A stretch of DNA of 64,000 nt from Apis mellifera (lineage: Eukaryota > Arthropoda > Insecta > Hymenoptera > Apidae), in contig NC_037643.1 in NCBI RefSeq assembly GCF_003254395.2, positions 16,977,463 through 17,041,462 on the forward strand, read 5' to 3'. Shown one piece after another: positions 1 to 13,106 of the stretch; position 1 is the stretch's first letter, and each line of letters opens with the position of its first letter. Below the pieces are notes generated by a model. It worked only from the letters and a program-made list of their open reading frames with translations. It was not told the DNA's origin and did no database searches. The position numbers were made by a program, and so were the translations under genes.

Positions 1-178
1 ATAAAATTTTATGAAATAAAATTAAATAATTAAATTAAGTTAAATTGTTATTTAGACTAGGTATTTAATGTAACTAGATCTAGTAATATTTTTATTTAAA
101 ATGATATGAATAAAGTAAAATTTTATGAGATAAAATTAAATGATTTTAAATGATATTTTATAAAATTTGAAGATTTTA
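1..178. repeat. AT-rich degenerate direct repeat at window edge
   Basis: Two similar AT-rich segments begin near position 1 and near 115. Both contain an AAAATTTTATGA-type core followed by a TAAAATTAAAT stretch, about 114 bp apart. This looks like the end of a decayed tandem repeat that continues outside the window. No gene is visible. Confidence 0.4.
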
Positions 179-349
179 AAATCGTCTATGTAAAAAATCT
201 ATGTTTTTTTTTTTATGAAACTACATTATATTTCTTTATATTTCATTTTAATTGATACGTTTCCTTTCTATAAAAATGAATAACTATATATTTCTGTACA
301 CGAAATTTATCAAAGTATTTAAAAATTATAGTGACAGTTTAGAAAATGA

Positions 350-640
350 AATTACAATTCGCCCTATGTTTCAGAATCCAACAGCTGTCTCTGTATGAAA
401 TAGTATAGATCGTGCGAAGCTATAATGCGTGGGAATATCAAAATTTGTCTTGAACGCGCCATTAGAGCCTTTCGAACGATGTGACCGTTACTTCGAATTC
501 CAACCGAAGTTTCGACCAAACTGGGGATATTACCGTAATTAACGCATCGATGTTCACTTAGGGACCCCCTCTAAACAGTTGTGTTCACGTGGGAACTTCA
601 CACTCGAACGCATTCCTTCCACAATTTTCAATAATAGAAA
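350..640. promoter_or_regulatory. Candidate Notch/proneural-type enhancer island
   Basis: A high-complexity, CpG-containing island in AT-rich DNA with no convincing ORF. It holds ACAGCTG at 381-387, which fits the proneural bHLH consensus RCAGSTG. CGTGGGAA occurs at 428-435 and CGTGGGAAC at 588-596, both of Su(H)/CSL type (YGTGRGAA core). Sites of both kinds close together are typical of Notch-responsive neural enhancers. The function is inferred from motifs only, and no target gene can be assigned. Confidence 0.3.
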
Positions 641-2040
641 GACTTCAGATTTTCATCAATAATTTCCAAATTTATTTTTTCCAGAATTTTCACGAAGGAT
701 AAAATTTGATATAAATGATTCAAAACAATAGGAATTAATAAACAAAATTTTTTTGAGTTTCGACTTTTTGAGTCGTCCTGTATGCCAATGGTGTCGTATC
801 ACATCAAATCATTTGAGTTTACTTCACAATACTTTTTTTTATCTTCAACTATTTCAAAACTGTAATTCTATTCTACAGTTGCGTGGCACACATCTGATAT
901 AACCTATGTATAACTCTTTAGCTACGGTAGAACTGGCTACCGGTAGGCTATCGTGGAACGAGATTCCATGTCATAACCTACTATGTTTAATAAAAAAAAA
1001 AAAAATCACATTAATAATTAAATATCATATTGCTATTCAATTTTAATCGTTTCTTCGTGTTATACTACAGTTTTACTTAATATATTACATAATTTTCATT
1101 TAATATATTATATATATATATTATTTTATTGATTATTATTATAATATTATGAACAATACGTTGTTGATATAACAAACTATTTTTTTACTTTTTTTTTAAA
1201 TTTTGTGTGAAAAAGTGAGAAACAATTGGATTACTTAATAATTTTTGTAAAAATTAAAATATTAAAAAAAAAAATATTTAAAAAAAGAATCGTGTGTATC
1301 TCGAAGTGAAAACGGTAAATTCAGAACCCTTCGAAATACAATAGTTGACGGTTGATCGGTGATTCATACTAATGACGAGTGTGGCGTTCATCGATTGAAT
1401 TTGTAACGCTTGCCGGGACGCACCTGCGCTCGTTACGAGCCTTCCTTTCACGCAGGTAAAGGTGTTTCTTTGTAATTTCCAACCGGTGGCCAATAATCGA
1501 TCAAACATTGATTGAAACTTTAAACGATCTTCATCATTTTCGAGACACGTGCCACCATCCTACCAGAGAAATTATCTAATTAAATTAATGTCAAAATTTC
1601 TACGAAATTATTACGAGGTTTCTAATTTCGTTTAAAAGATAAAATTATAAAAAATATTTAAAATTAAAAATATTAATGAAATTTTAAATATTAGCGAAAT
1701 TTTAAAAATTATAATATATTTTGAAAAATGAAAAAATATTAGATTGAAGATTTTAATTGAGAAAAAGTACTAATCGATTCTTAAAAGTATCGTTAAAAAG
1801 AAAAAGAACGTCCTAAATTTAATTTTAAACCAATCGAAAGAAAAGTTAAGAAAGTTATTTAATTAAATTCCTACGAAATTCGTGTGAACTACTTAATTTT
1901 ACTTAAAACATGGAACTTCACATATTTCAACATATCTTGTAAAAATTGATTGAAAATTTTAACTAATCGATTCAGAAGCATCATTAAAAATGACAAAAGA
2001 GGGTGCCCCATACCTAATCCTAAAGCAATCGAAGGAAAAG
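641..2040. other. AT-rich non-coding DNA
   Basis: Mostly A/T homopolymer-rich DNA without a supportable gene. A small GC-richer patch at about 1290-1510 has a short open frame with no recognisable protein features. Confidence 0.5.
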
Positions 2041-2540
2041 CTGTTTAGCGATGCTGAATACAGTAAAGCGAAGTTTGTGTGTGCCTATAGACGAACGATC
2101 TCGCACCAGCAGTTACTTCGAATAACTTCGTTACTTCGAAGAGAGTAGAGGTCGCGTCAGTTCCGTTTAACCCTATTAACGCGCGTACGCCGCGCTTATT
2201 TGCTGGATATTTGCTCGACTGTGCCCCCACCACCTTTCCACTTCCGCCTCGCGCACACCGTTCCATCGTAGATCATGCATCTACTCGATCCGTGGTGTAC
2301 GTGTTAATTGCTTGTATTCACGTACAATCCGAAAGGGTTGGCGGGCGCACTTCTGAATAGTGTAGCTAAATACACCGTCGTAATTCGTTTAAATGGAAAC
2401 AGCAAGTGCCATGCGACTAGCAGGCGAAGAAAAGTGGGTAAAGTTGTGCTCGTTCGCTGTCTACGCGAATTTTCCCGGTTAATTGGCCTGGCATCGGTGG
2501 AATAGGGATTGACGAGGCGACTCCGCTCGAAAGAAATCAA
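2041..2540. other. GC-richer non-coding island
   Basis: CpG-rich island. Several frames are open on both strands simply because of base composition, and none resembles a known protein. GTTACTTCGAA occurs at about 2112 and again, slightly changed, at about 2130. A GTTACTTCGAA copy also lies at about 487. It may be regulatory; no gene can be supported. Confidence 0.3.
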
Positions 2541-2845
2541 ATTCTCAGAGCTCTGGTAGCTTATAACTTTCGTCCTTTTTTAAAAATCCTTTTCCTGATG
2601 AAAGATAGATATGGTTGCAAAATAGAAGTAATCGATTCGATTGTTCAAATATTTTTCTTTTCTTGTTACAATAAGTAGAATAAGAACGAAAAATAGTGAA
2701 AAATTTATCTTTGAATATTCTAGATTTTTCATTCGACGAAAGACGATTTCTGTGAAGTTTATCGTTTATGTTATAAAAGACTTTCACATGTCATGCACAT
2801 GTAACATATGTATTTCTTTAGGATAAATGATTGTCATAGACAGTG

Positions 2846-3262
2846 ACAAATTATTGTTAGTTTGATATTACAACACATTATTTTTTAGGTTAACTTAGAT
2901 TATTTTAAATGATTGATCCAAAGAACGATAAATTACTATTAGTCTAGTATAACATTATAACATGTTGTTTTTGATTAGGTTAGATTAGGTTAGGTTATTT
3001 TAAAACTTCTTGATTGACAAAAATTGTAGAAAATGGATATACAATTCTATATTATTTTCCACGTCACACATTTATCATTATTCTATATGTGACACATACA
3101 ATTACAATTTTCTTTAGGATAAATGCGTAATATTTTATTCATTTTCATTATAGAGATACTTCTAGGCATATATAAACAATGATAATTATCACTAGTCTGT
3201 CAACTAATGTAACACATTGTTTCTGATCGAAATTGAGATATTTTAAAAATTTCCTTCCGATT
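2846..3262. repeat. Three decayed copies of a repeat of about 85 bp
   Basis: Segments at about 2846-2920, 2926-3010 and 3180-3262 share the same order of blocks: a GATAAATTA-like start, a TTAGTCTAGT-like block, AACACATTGTTT-like, a GATTAGGTT-like block, then ATTTTAAA. The second copy contains several TAGGTT units. This looks like an old tandem or dispersed repeat. Confidence 0.4.
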
Positions 3263-6005
3263 AATAATAATTTTATATCATTAGGCAATGAATTTTGGTG
3301 GAAAGGTTAGATACGTTATTATAGAAAGTAAATTTTATTCGAAATTTAATCGAGAATAAACAATCAATGTAAATATTTGAACGCGTGGAATATTGTAACG
3401 GATGTCCTATTAGTTTTATTCAACAGTTATTCAACAAAAGTTTTATCATTTACCATTCCCAATAAAGATGGCGCGTCAAAGGAGACAGACCCCATTAAGA
3501 GACATTTTGCTAGCAAATTGTAGGTTTGCCATTCATGAGATAAAGATCAGGGGATCTGGATTCTTTATTCCAGATTTTTCTTTTAGACTTTCCATTGACA
3601 TCGGGGCTCGGAGGCGTAACAATGGCATGGCGACGACGCGACCGACTAAACTTTAATGAGCGCGTGCCACTGACAGAAGTACACCACCATTATGCGTGCA
3701 TGCCCCCTCGTTGCTGTAAACGATGCACAGAATAATGCTAACGTGCACGTGGTCATTTTTCTCTTAATATAGCGTTCATGACTATTTTCATCCTTGCACA
3801 ATGTAAGTAGTATATAAAGATGAAGAAAAAGTAGTGGAGGACTGCAGAGATGAATTTCATTTTCATTAAAAATTATACACAAAAAATATAACTCATAAAT
3901 ATATTCTGTCTGTATATGATGATCAACGAAATTCTATTCTTTTTATTTTTAATTATAATAGCTATGAAATGTTAAAATATTAAAATGTTAAAATGTTATA
4001 AATGTTATTTCAAATAAATATATTCGAAATTTTAACTAATTGATTTTTCTCGATACAACTTCACTTATCCACCGGAATCCTCTCGAAATTAAACAGTTCA
4101 GGATCGTTTAATACCATAGCCGATAAAATGGCGGGAGATCAAGGCAATTAAAAATGCGAAAGGGAAGGCCGAAAGAGCTCGTAATAAAATTAACAGAGTT
4201 GGACCCTTTTTTCGACCAACCCCTGTTCCACAGTCCTACAGTCCTACCGGATCAAACACGAGTTGGGAAAGACCTCGAAACGAAATCGTTCGCTCGACCA
4301 TTTTCGCGATGCAAGATTGTTTGTTTATAGGGTGGCGTTACCACGAACCCTTACACACCGTTAGATCCCCCTACTGTTTTTCGGTATTGCAAGGTTGCGT
4401 TTCATTGGCAGAGGTTGATCCAGTCGTACAAACTATTCTGTGGCTCGGTGACGACGCGTAATGGGCTGAATCCACGCCTATGAGTCAGTTTCTGGTCACG
4501 ACCGTGCATATGCGTAAGTAAGAGCGCCGTCTTGTCGCGACTTACGCACAGACCCACCTATACACGCGTATTACGTCGCGCATGGAATATATATATATAT
4601 ATTTACTCTATCGTTCGGTTCACGAGTTATGGACGATTTAGAACGATTCTTCAAGCCACCGTTTTCATTTTGGAACTAGTAAATGGAGAAATATCAGATT
4701 TTGTTGTTACATCGTTAATAGAGATGGGTAAAATTTTTAATAAATTAAAGAATAAAGTTTCTTCGATAATTTATTATTCGAAAATTGGAATAAATATCAT
4801 TCGAGCATTTTAAACAAAGTTATTCAAATAATTATTTAAAATTAAGTTTATTCGAAATTTTTAATTAGTCTATTTTTTATAGATTAGTGCTCAATAATGA
4901 TGATAAGATTGCAGTAATAAATTATATATTCTTCCAGTATAAAATGAAATTTTAATTTTTGTTTTATTTATTGCGTTGTTACATACATTTACAGGATGTT
5001 GAAATATATATATTATAGGATACAAGAAAAGTAGAGATTTATTTATAGAATAAATTGTGCTCTTATATGGCTGTTACATGAACTTATTCAAACTCATTCA
5101 TAATGCAATGAAATCCAAAATGAATGTACATACTAAATGCGTATGCGAGATAAAAGTCGAATACAAAATTCTTTTACTTTTTTTTTTATAGAGAAGTTTA
5201 TAACGCGATTGTACGCGTCAACCGCCATAGAATAGGAAATTCTCATGATGCATATGTTGCATCATCAATCTCGAATATTTTAAATTATTTATAACATAAG
5301 AAAAATAAGTCTCAAGTATATTTTTGTTTGTTCATTAACATTGTTTGTTTTGGCTTCTAGAATTACACTTTCAGGAAAGGATGTTAATACAACTTGTATT
5401 TTTATTTTATTGTTATAATTTTACGATTATTAATATTCGAAATCTTAATATTCGAATCGAAATGAAAAAAATTCAATCATGAGAGTTAAAAATACTAATA
5501 TGTTAAAAATTATCGATATTGTAATTTTTTTACTTTGCGAAATTGTTCGTTTAAAAGTAAGCTTGATCATGGCCAATGCTCGTGAATTCTACTGTAGTAG
5601 GCTTTTTTTACGTATGCGAACGCATGTCGCCACTGCCACTGTCGCCACTGTCGCCAGTGGCGGCAGCGATGACGATGTCCAAGGCGGGGTCATTTCCTTT
5701 GATGTCTTCCGTTGGTTTTGCCCCGTGGACGAGAAATTGCATAGAACTTCCTGTGTATCGGATTTCCACATTGTCATGACATCGATACTATCGTTTCGCG
5801 AATGTACGACGAGTTTATAGGTATTTCCCTACATGTAATCCTCTCACATAACTCGCTTAATTTTGAAATTTCTGATTTGTTAGAAACTCGTCACATGAAT
5901 ATTTATATCACGTATAATGTATATGTACATAAACTAACTTTCAATATCGGAATAAGAATTACTAAACATCATGCTGTCTAAAAATCTAGAATCTAGAAAA
6001 TATTT
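3263..6005. other. Non-coding DNA with several GC-richer patches
   Basis: No gene can be supported. GC-richer, CpG-containing patches lie at about 3460-3760, 4060-4560 and 5570-5820. The last has GCCACT/GTCGCC repeats around 5629-5665, ending in the palindrome CGCCAGTGGCG, and is open in three frames. None of these frames resembles a known protein or shows convincing splice sites with neighbours. Confidence 0.35.
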
Positions 6006-6010
6006 GAAAT

Positions 6011-6260
6011 ATAAAATTCCCTATGATCTTTTATCAAATTCTAAACACGATCAAAAATATATCACGAATATTAAGAGTAAAAATTACCAAAAATTCAAAT
6101 CATAATAAATAATAAAAATCCAGACTCGAAAATATAAAATTCCCTATGATCTTTTATTAAATTCCAAACATGATCAAGAATATCACGAATATTAAGAGTA
6201 ATTATCAAAAATTCAGGATCAAAAACGTTCGAAACATAAAATTCCCTGTGAACTCGGATT
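6011..6260. repeat. Short tandem repeat, unit about 100-120 bp
   Basis: The block ATAAAATTCCCT recurs at 6011, 6134 and 6236. Between the first two copies the sequence matches almost base for base, including CTATGATCTTTTAT and CACGAATATTAAGAGTAA. The third copy is truncated and breaks off after TTCCCTGTGA. Confidence 0.75.
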
Positions 6261-9200
6261 TTCCAAACTTTGTTCTGATACGGTTGGGACAAATTTCCAG
6301 TTAGGAAAAGCGACGAAGGGAAAAGAAAAGCGTTGGATACAGAGAGGAGGTTGGTTAATCTAGGTGGAGGTTGGCTCGACACGTGTCGTGCACGCGTCGA
6401 AATCGCAAATTTTCTACCTTCTATAGTTGCATTGTGCTCTCTGCTCCCCGTTGTTCCCATGGATGAGACGAAATACACACACACACACACAAGTGTGCTC
6501 CATACGTATATCAACGCTCAGATACGTCTCGAGGTCCCTGCGGAGAGAATTGCGCGCGCCAGTAGTAATCGACCAAGACCGAGTGTATCTACTGTAAAAT
6601 GAGTTTGGTCGAGGGTCGTGCTGCGCCTCGTCACCTTGTTAATCATGGCTGCGTGATGGAGAATTGTTTAAGAGGAGAGTTAGCGTGTAACCAAATTACT
6701 CGTGATTCAATTCGATTCGAAATACATGTTCAATATTTCCTCTTTTTTTTTTCGGATGTTTTCTCCCATTTTTTCTTCTTTACCAACAGATATACGTACA
6801 TATGTATATACGTATATAGGATGAAATAATTTAGAATGCATACGAAAATGTTGAAATCATTTTTTTTTTTTTTCATTTTTTTGTTCCTTTAGCAATAGAT
6901 AAGTAGAAATAGAAAATTTGAGAAGTGAGAAGTTTTTTCTTTACTAATTTTGATATATGCTCGTTGGATATGGGGAAATATACTCAAATGAAATTAATAG
7001 AAAAAAATAATTTTAAATTTCAAAAATATTGATTGAAACCATCATACTAAATCTCTTTCCTATTTTATTAATTGCTTGTAAATTTCAACAAACTTCAAAA
7101 CTTTTACTTTTTGCTTTAACTAATTCTCTAGATTCTCTTAAATCCTTTATCCATCTTGTATATTATATATTATTATAAAATTACGTAATACTAATAAATT
7201 TCCAATATCAAGAGAGACTTAACTTTTCCTTCCAAATATTTTATACACTGTTTGTCACGATGCGGGCACGAAGCCCGATGCAATAAATACTGACACTAGC
7301 TGGGACAGTATCCCATCTCGATGACACTGCTTTTTAATTTCGTCCAACAGTAATATTTCCAACACGTGTCGGCTCGTCCCCGAATGGAAACTCGCCATTA
7401 TCGGTGGCTTCCTTTTTTGCCGAGGAGAGCGGAGCCGAAACACCGACCGTGTAAACCAATTTGCACACCATGAAGCCTCTTTTGATAGCGATCTGTCGAG
7501 CGCACGAAGGGTGAAGATATTTCCCACAGGAATCGGTGGTTGTGCACATCGTGCACCGAGAAACGAGTTCCCACAGGAGGCCCGCCTCTCTATGGGAACC
7601 TACGAGCATCGAAAAGTATCCGTTGAATGGGTGAACGGGTTCTGCGAAACAATGGGCCAATGGTTCTTCTGTAATTGAAAAGCCCGCGATAACGTAACGA
7701 CGAAGACGATGATCAACTCGCTCGATAATGAAGGGATACCGATCGAGTTTTGCTTTCGGTATGAACGAACGCTCATTTTTACCATTTTTACCACGTGTAT
7801 TTTGATGTTTGCTCCCTTTTGTGTTTTTCGAAGATTGACGAAGGATCGTTCTTTGTTAGGATCTCTTTAGATTTGAATAAATTGAGGTTACTTTCGATCG
7901 AAAAAAATGATCGAATGAAATGAACATTTTTATATATATAAATACGAATAGAAATATTCAAATATCTTGGATTATACATAATTTTTGCCGTACAATTTTA
8001 TCGGATGAATTCGATCGACGAATGGAATTGGAATCACGCGTTCGTTTAAGAGAAATGATGAAAAAGCAATGGCAGTTTCTTGCGATGTATAATGACGAAA
8101 CAATACCGGGCGCACAACTGAGAAATTTAATCGGGACTAATGTATTCCGTTCTCTTATGCGATTTCTGCACGCACACAAATGTCCCTGTAATGTTCGATA
8201 ATTATAGCGGTAATAATTAGTAAAAATTGCATTCTGGACGAGAGGCGAAAGTTATCGAAGGGCAACCATGATTACCGATTCTGAGCAAAGATTTCTGGGC
8301 CAACAATTGTTCGAACCATTCACCCCTGCAATTGGCCATCGTCGTGACCTTATCTCGATTGCAATTGGTCGAGTGATTCTGGGGAACTTGTTTCCCTTAA
8401 TCCATTTGTAAATACAGTGGAACTCTATTTATATCGAAATTTCGAATAATAAGACTCGATTATCCCATTTTAATATCGTTCCATTTATACGAATTGTGAT
8501 ACGATTAATTAAAGTATTAAATTGTGTATTACTATGATACAAAAATTAATCACAAATTTAAATATATTTTATATGGATGAATTTCATTAGTCACAAAAGA
8601 ACAAATAAATAAATAAATAAAATAAATCTGTATATAATATAATATAATGATAATTAATATCTTGAGAGAAAAAACCATTTCACGATCAGCAACGCGTTCA
8701 GATATATTCCATCCATTGAAAATTTTCAACGGTTGTAAAATCGTTCATTGGTCGCGTAATAGCGGGTTTCTAGGTTAGCCGACATTTATATGCCGCGTTA
8801 GCATTGGTCACGATGTTATCCCTTTTTTCCCCTCCCCCCTCGTTATCTGCATCGACTCGTTCGATAAATTACAACGTACGGGTCCGAGAAGTGTAAGCGC
8901 GAATAATATAGTCCACCCTCCGCGTGTACGATTACGTATGCAAAACGCGGCAACAGCAGCAATACCGAGCGATTTCCTAAGAATTTGCTAATTGACTGCT
9001 CGTGCTGGCGGCGCTGCTCGCGACACTCCTTCATTCGATACTTGGCGACACGGAGATTTTTACAAGCTTCTAAGGTCACGAAATTCATTCCTGTCGTTTT
9101 TAATATTGCGTTGTTACGAGATTGAATTGGAGGATTAAAATTAAAATATCGTTTTATCGATAACGGAAACCGCCTGATCAAATTTTTGAAACAAGAACAT

Positions 9201-11580
9201 GTGATAATCGAGTGGAAATTATTTGAAAAAAGATACCGTTCTTCGAATCTTGATCATTTTTTATTCGATATTTAGTTTGTCAAGATTATTGTCTTAAGCG
9301 GTATACGAAGATTTTACTTGGTTATTCATTATAAGAAGTATCGAGACGAGTATTTTTTTTAAAGTTAGGTTAGATTTAAATTTAGTTTGGTTCAATTATC
9401 CTAAACACAATAAACAAACTATAAAAAAAACAAATTGGTTAGATGAATTTTTATTTAATTTTAATTAAAGTGAGAATAGATGTGAAAGAAAAATTTATTT
9501 AATGCGTCGATGACAGTAACATAACCTAACCTCAACTATTTTCAATTGTTAATAATTGTTTTTAATAAACAACATCGTTTCAATAAACAATCGTCCAATA
9601 AAAATTTGTTATCAAGGGAAATCTTAGGGATCAAATATCTTTTTTTAAATAATTTATCCTATAAATTTCTAAAAAAAGAATTAAAAAAACGTTCTCGTAT
9701 CTTTCCATACGAACGTTCCACTTTTCTATCGTTAATTTTTCTCTAAAAAAAATAAAAAAAAGATTTAATCATTCTGCCAATAATAATCCACTGATAAATC
9801 AAGGAAAAATTTTTGCGTTAAAGGTTTAAACGTATCATAATTGAGATCCAGTCGGTCGTGGGAATCATTAAAGCACGCACCACATCGAAACTCGTATATC
9901 GAATTACATGGAACGAAGTAAGGCTCCAGGATATCTCGTGTCGTTGGAAAACTTTTCTTTTCCTTTTTCTTTTTTTTTCCCTCTCCTCTCTCCTCGAGCG
10001 AGGTCGCACGAAGCATTCGTCCTCAAACTTTGCCCCGTGTCGATCCTGATAAAAAGTTTGAACACACTTGGTTTGCATCGAGCTTGGTCGCTCACTAAAC
10101 GTTGAATGTCGTGAGAAAAGGCGCTGCATTTTTTTTTATCTCGAGAAAATCATCGTTCGTAGGTATATACGAGGAGAAAGAAAAAGGAGAAACGGCGAAT
10201 TGTATTGGATTCGTGAATTTTTTCAGAAAAAAAAAAAAAAATCGAGCGTAAGAATTCGATGATACAACGCGCGATTTATTTAAAATTAATTCTAACGATT
10301 TTCACATTGATGAATTTATTAAAGAAAAACATTTTCTATACACATTATTCTATTCTATTTAACCTATTAATTTAGAAATATTCGTAATCTTGAAGTCGTT
10401 ATACGTATATATTTTCGCTAGTGATTCTATTTAGATATAAAGCTTAACCTCATTCCTAATCTCAAATAACACTTTGTGACATAGTCATTATAAACAAAAG
10501 ATTGAAAAAAATAAGATATATAATTTACGTTAGAGAGATATTATACACTTCTTTATTATCTTATTCTGCAATATTATAAAACATTAATTTTCTATATTTC
10601 AATATTATTTTTCTGCCAAATTTTTGACATTTATTTATTCCACGATATTATTTCCAAGTAATTTTTTGCGATAACAATAACAAATCGATATTTAATTTTT
10701 CTTATACGACAAACATTAATTTTACGAGTGTTTTTACATCCATTATTATTTTTTTGCATTAAATTTTAATGATACGATAAAGAGAAAATATATTAATTTC
10801 TTCTAAATCTTCGATATAAAATATTCTTGATTATACTTATTATTGTATTATTATTTTTACACGTATCAAAGAATTGATATTTATCCATCTCAATGTGTCA
10901 AGTTCGTTTGTAAGAGAACGATTAAGTTGTAAGAATAAAAGTGGTTTTGCACGCCTATCAGACCAGCCAACCGGTTTCGTGTCGGTTCACTTCTTCGCTC
11001 GTACTACTTTGACTTTTCCTCTTATGGTGTTCCATTTGCCTTCCTTTCTCTCTCTCCCATTCTCCCTCTCCGTACATATTCCCTCACCCTAGTTTCCGCC
11101 ATCCCCCCGTTCCACGCTGCACTTGTTGCTTCGTCACGAAAACAACTTGTCCGAAATTTTCAATCTTATCGTCCGATTATTGCGTACCGTGTTAATTTCG
11201 ATATTTTCTTCTTTTTTTCCACTACAATTGTGTTGGATTTGATGCGAGAAACAAAAGGAGAAATTCTGAAAAAAAAATGGATATATTGAACGATTATATT
11301 CTTTTAAATATAACTTTGTAATTATTTTGATATCAGATAGTTTTTTTTCTAAATTAAACAAATTTTCTAATTAATTTATGTTATAAAAAAAATTGAATAA
11401 AATGGAATTAAAAATTGAGAGAAACGTTGAGAAAATTTCTTCATGTATGTAGTCCACTTTGTTGAGATTTTATAATTAAAATCAGAATTACGAGCTCTTT
11501 CCCTTTTTTTATTACAATGCAAAAACTGAAATAAGAAAAAGTAGGAATGAATAAAAATAGGAGAATTAAAACACTTAGGC
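6261..11580. other. Non-coding DNA, islands at 7.25-8.2 and 8.8-9.1 kb
   Basis: No gene can be supported. At 6475-6491 there is an (AC)n microsatellite. The patch 7250-7660 is GC-richer and open in several frames on both strands, so its frames carry little weight. A + strand frame at about 8010-8201 is charged and coding-like, but lacks a clear acceptor and partner exon. Around 8415 the sequence CAGTGGAACTCTATTTAT resembles a pogo-type terminal repeat, but no opposite end was found. At 8822-9060 there is another CpG-rich patch. 10980-11130 is a pyrimidine-rich tract. Confidence 0.35.
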
Positions 11581-11940
11581 GCATAGTATGATGTTGAAAT
11601 GACGGCGTTACTTTGGAAAATTAATAAGTCGATGCACGATGGAAGGCTGTACGTAATAATTCAACCTGGTACGGTAGAAAAGGAATGCAGATCGACAGAG
11701 GTGAGGTATATTAAATGCGTGTACTAACTACCTGACTACGTGATGAAGCATTCCATTGCACATGACTTAACATCACGACGATCGTCGACAGTTTCATAGA
11801 GGGAATTTCATAGCTCTCCATTAGCTCCTTTGCCAGCATGATAATGGCTCTTTGATTACAGAGATGCAAATGCATTTAGTCAATGTCATCCCTGGAGGCC
11901 AGTTCACAAGATTTGACGGCAAACTCTGGCTAAAACACAA
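11580..11940. promoter_or_regulatory. High-complexity island with octamer (POU) motif
   Basis: About 350 bp of balanced composition just upstream of the tandem array and 1.7 kb upstream of the unknown gene. No long ORF is present. It includes ATGCAAAT, the classical POU-domain octamer, at about 11865 within a longer palindrome-like GCAAATGC. It may be a conserved regulatory element; this is inference. Confidence 0.25.
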
Positions 11941-11976
11941 AATACTTTTTATTATGAATATAGATATAGATATACA

Positions 11977-12701
11977 TATTGTGTATATACATGTATATTA
12001 TTTTTAATTTGATAGAAATAAAAAATTTTTGTGTTAAAGTTCATACATATTTATCTATTTAATTTTATTTCTATTCAATATCCATCATACATAATTATTT
12101 TAATTTCTCTGATTACAATTATTATTAGAATAATTAAATATCTTATTAAACAATTGTTCAAATTGTAGAAGTAATATTTAAGTTAATAATTTCAGCCTGG
12201 AAACTATATTGGAAACTATATATTGTGTATATACATATATATATGTATTATTTTTAATTTGATAGAAATAAATTTTTGTGTTAAAGTTCATACATATTTG
12301 TCTATTTAATTTTATTTCTATTTAATATCCATCACACACAATTATTTTAATTTCTTTGATTACAATTGTTATTAGAATAATTAAATATCTTATTAAACAA
12401 TGTTGAAATTGTAGAAGTAATATGTTAATAATTTCAGCCTGGAAACTATATTGGAAACTATATTATATATGTATTATTTTTAATTTAATAGAAATAAATT
12501 TTTGTGTTAAAGTTCATACATATTTGTCTATTTAATTTTATTTCTATTTAATATCCATCACACACAATTATTTTAATTTCTCTGATTACAATTGTTATTT
12601 ATAGTAGAATAAATATCTTATTAAACAATGTTGTTCAAATTGTAGAAGTAATATGTTAATAATTTCAGCCTGGAAACTATATTGGAAACTATATTGTGTA
12701 T

Positions 12702-12751
<50 letters not shown>

Positions 12752-13106
12752 TATTTTTACAATTGTTATTAGAATAATTAAATATCTTATTAAATAATGT
12801 TGTTCAAATTGTAGAAGTAATATGTTAATAATTTCAGCCTGCAAACTATATTGGAAACTATATTGTGTATACACATATATATTATTATTTTTAATTTGAT
12901 AGAAATAAATTTTTGTGTTAAAGTTCATACATATTTGTCTATTTAATTTTATTTATATTTAATATCCATCACACATAATTATTTTAATTTCTCTGATTAC
13001 AATTGTTATTAGAATAATTAAATATCTTATTAAACAATGTTGTTCAAATTATAGAAGTAATATGTTAATAATTTCAGCCTGGAAACTATATTGGAAACTA
13101 TATATA
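11977..13106. repeat. Tandem array, about 240-bp unit, nearly five copies
   Basis: The anchor TTCAGCCTGGAAACTATATT (one copy reads CTGCAAAC) starts at 12191, 12433, 12664, 12833 and 13073, giving periods of 242, 231, 169 and 240 bp. A partial copy precedes the first anchor from about 11977. Each unit has, in order, the doubled GGAAACTATA block, a TA-rich microsatellite, TTTAATTTGATAGAAATAAA, AAAGTTCATACATATTTGTC, a CATCACAC block and AATATCTTATTAAACAATG. The 169-bp unit has lost its middle and its TA tract has expanded (about 12712-12747). It is not a CRISPR: unit and spacing are far too long and there are no unique spacers. Confidence 0.9.

Noticed and set aside
2978..3000. TTAGG-like units resembling insect telomere repeat
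   Set aside because: Only a few imperfect units, internal to the chromosome segment and part of a longer decayed repeat.
7255..7660. Two overlapping - strand frames with Cys/His-rich stretches
   Set aside because: A third frame on the + strand is open over the same bases. No zinc-finger spacing is consistent and no splice partner is seen.
8010..8201. Charged, coding-like + strand frame (RRMELESRVRLREMMKKQWQ)
   Set aside because: No recognisable family, no convincing acceptor and no adjoining exon. Left as a possibility only.
8415..8480. CAGTGGAACTCTATTTAT as a pogo-type transposon end
   Set aside because: No matching inverted end or TA duplication partner was found within the next few kilobases.
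11977..13106. Regularly spaced repeats as a CRISPR-like array
   Set aside because: Unit about 240 bp with no unique spacers, in a eukaryotic genome. It is a tandem repeat.
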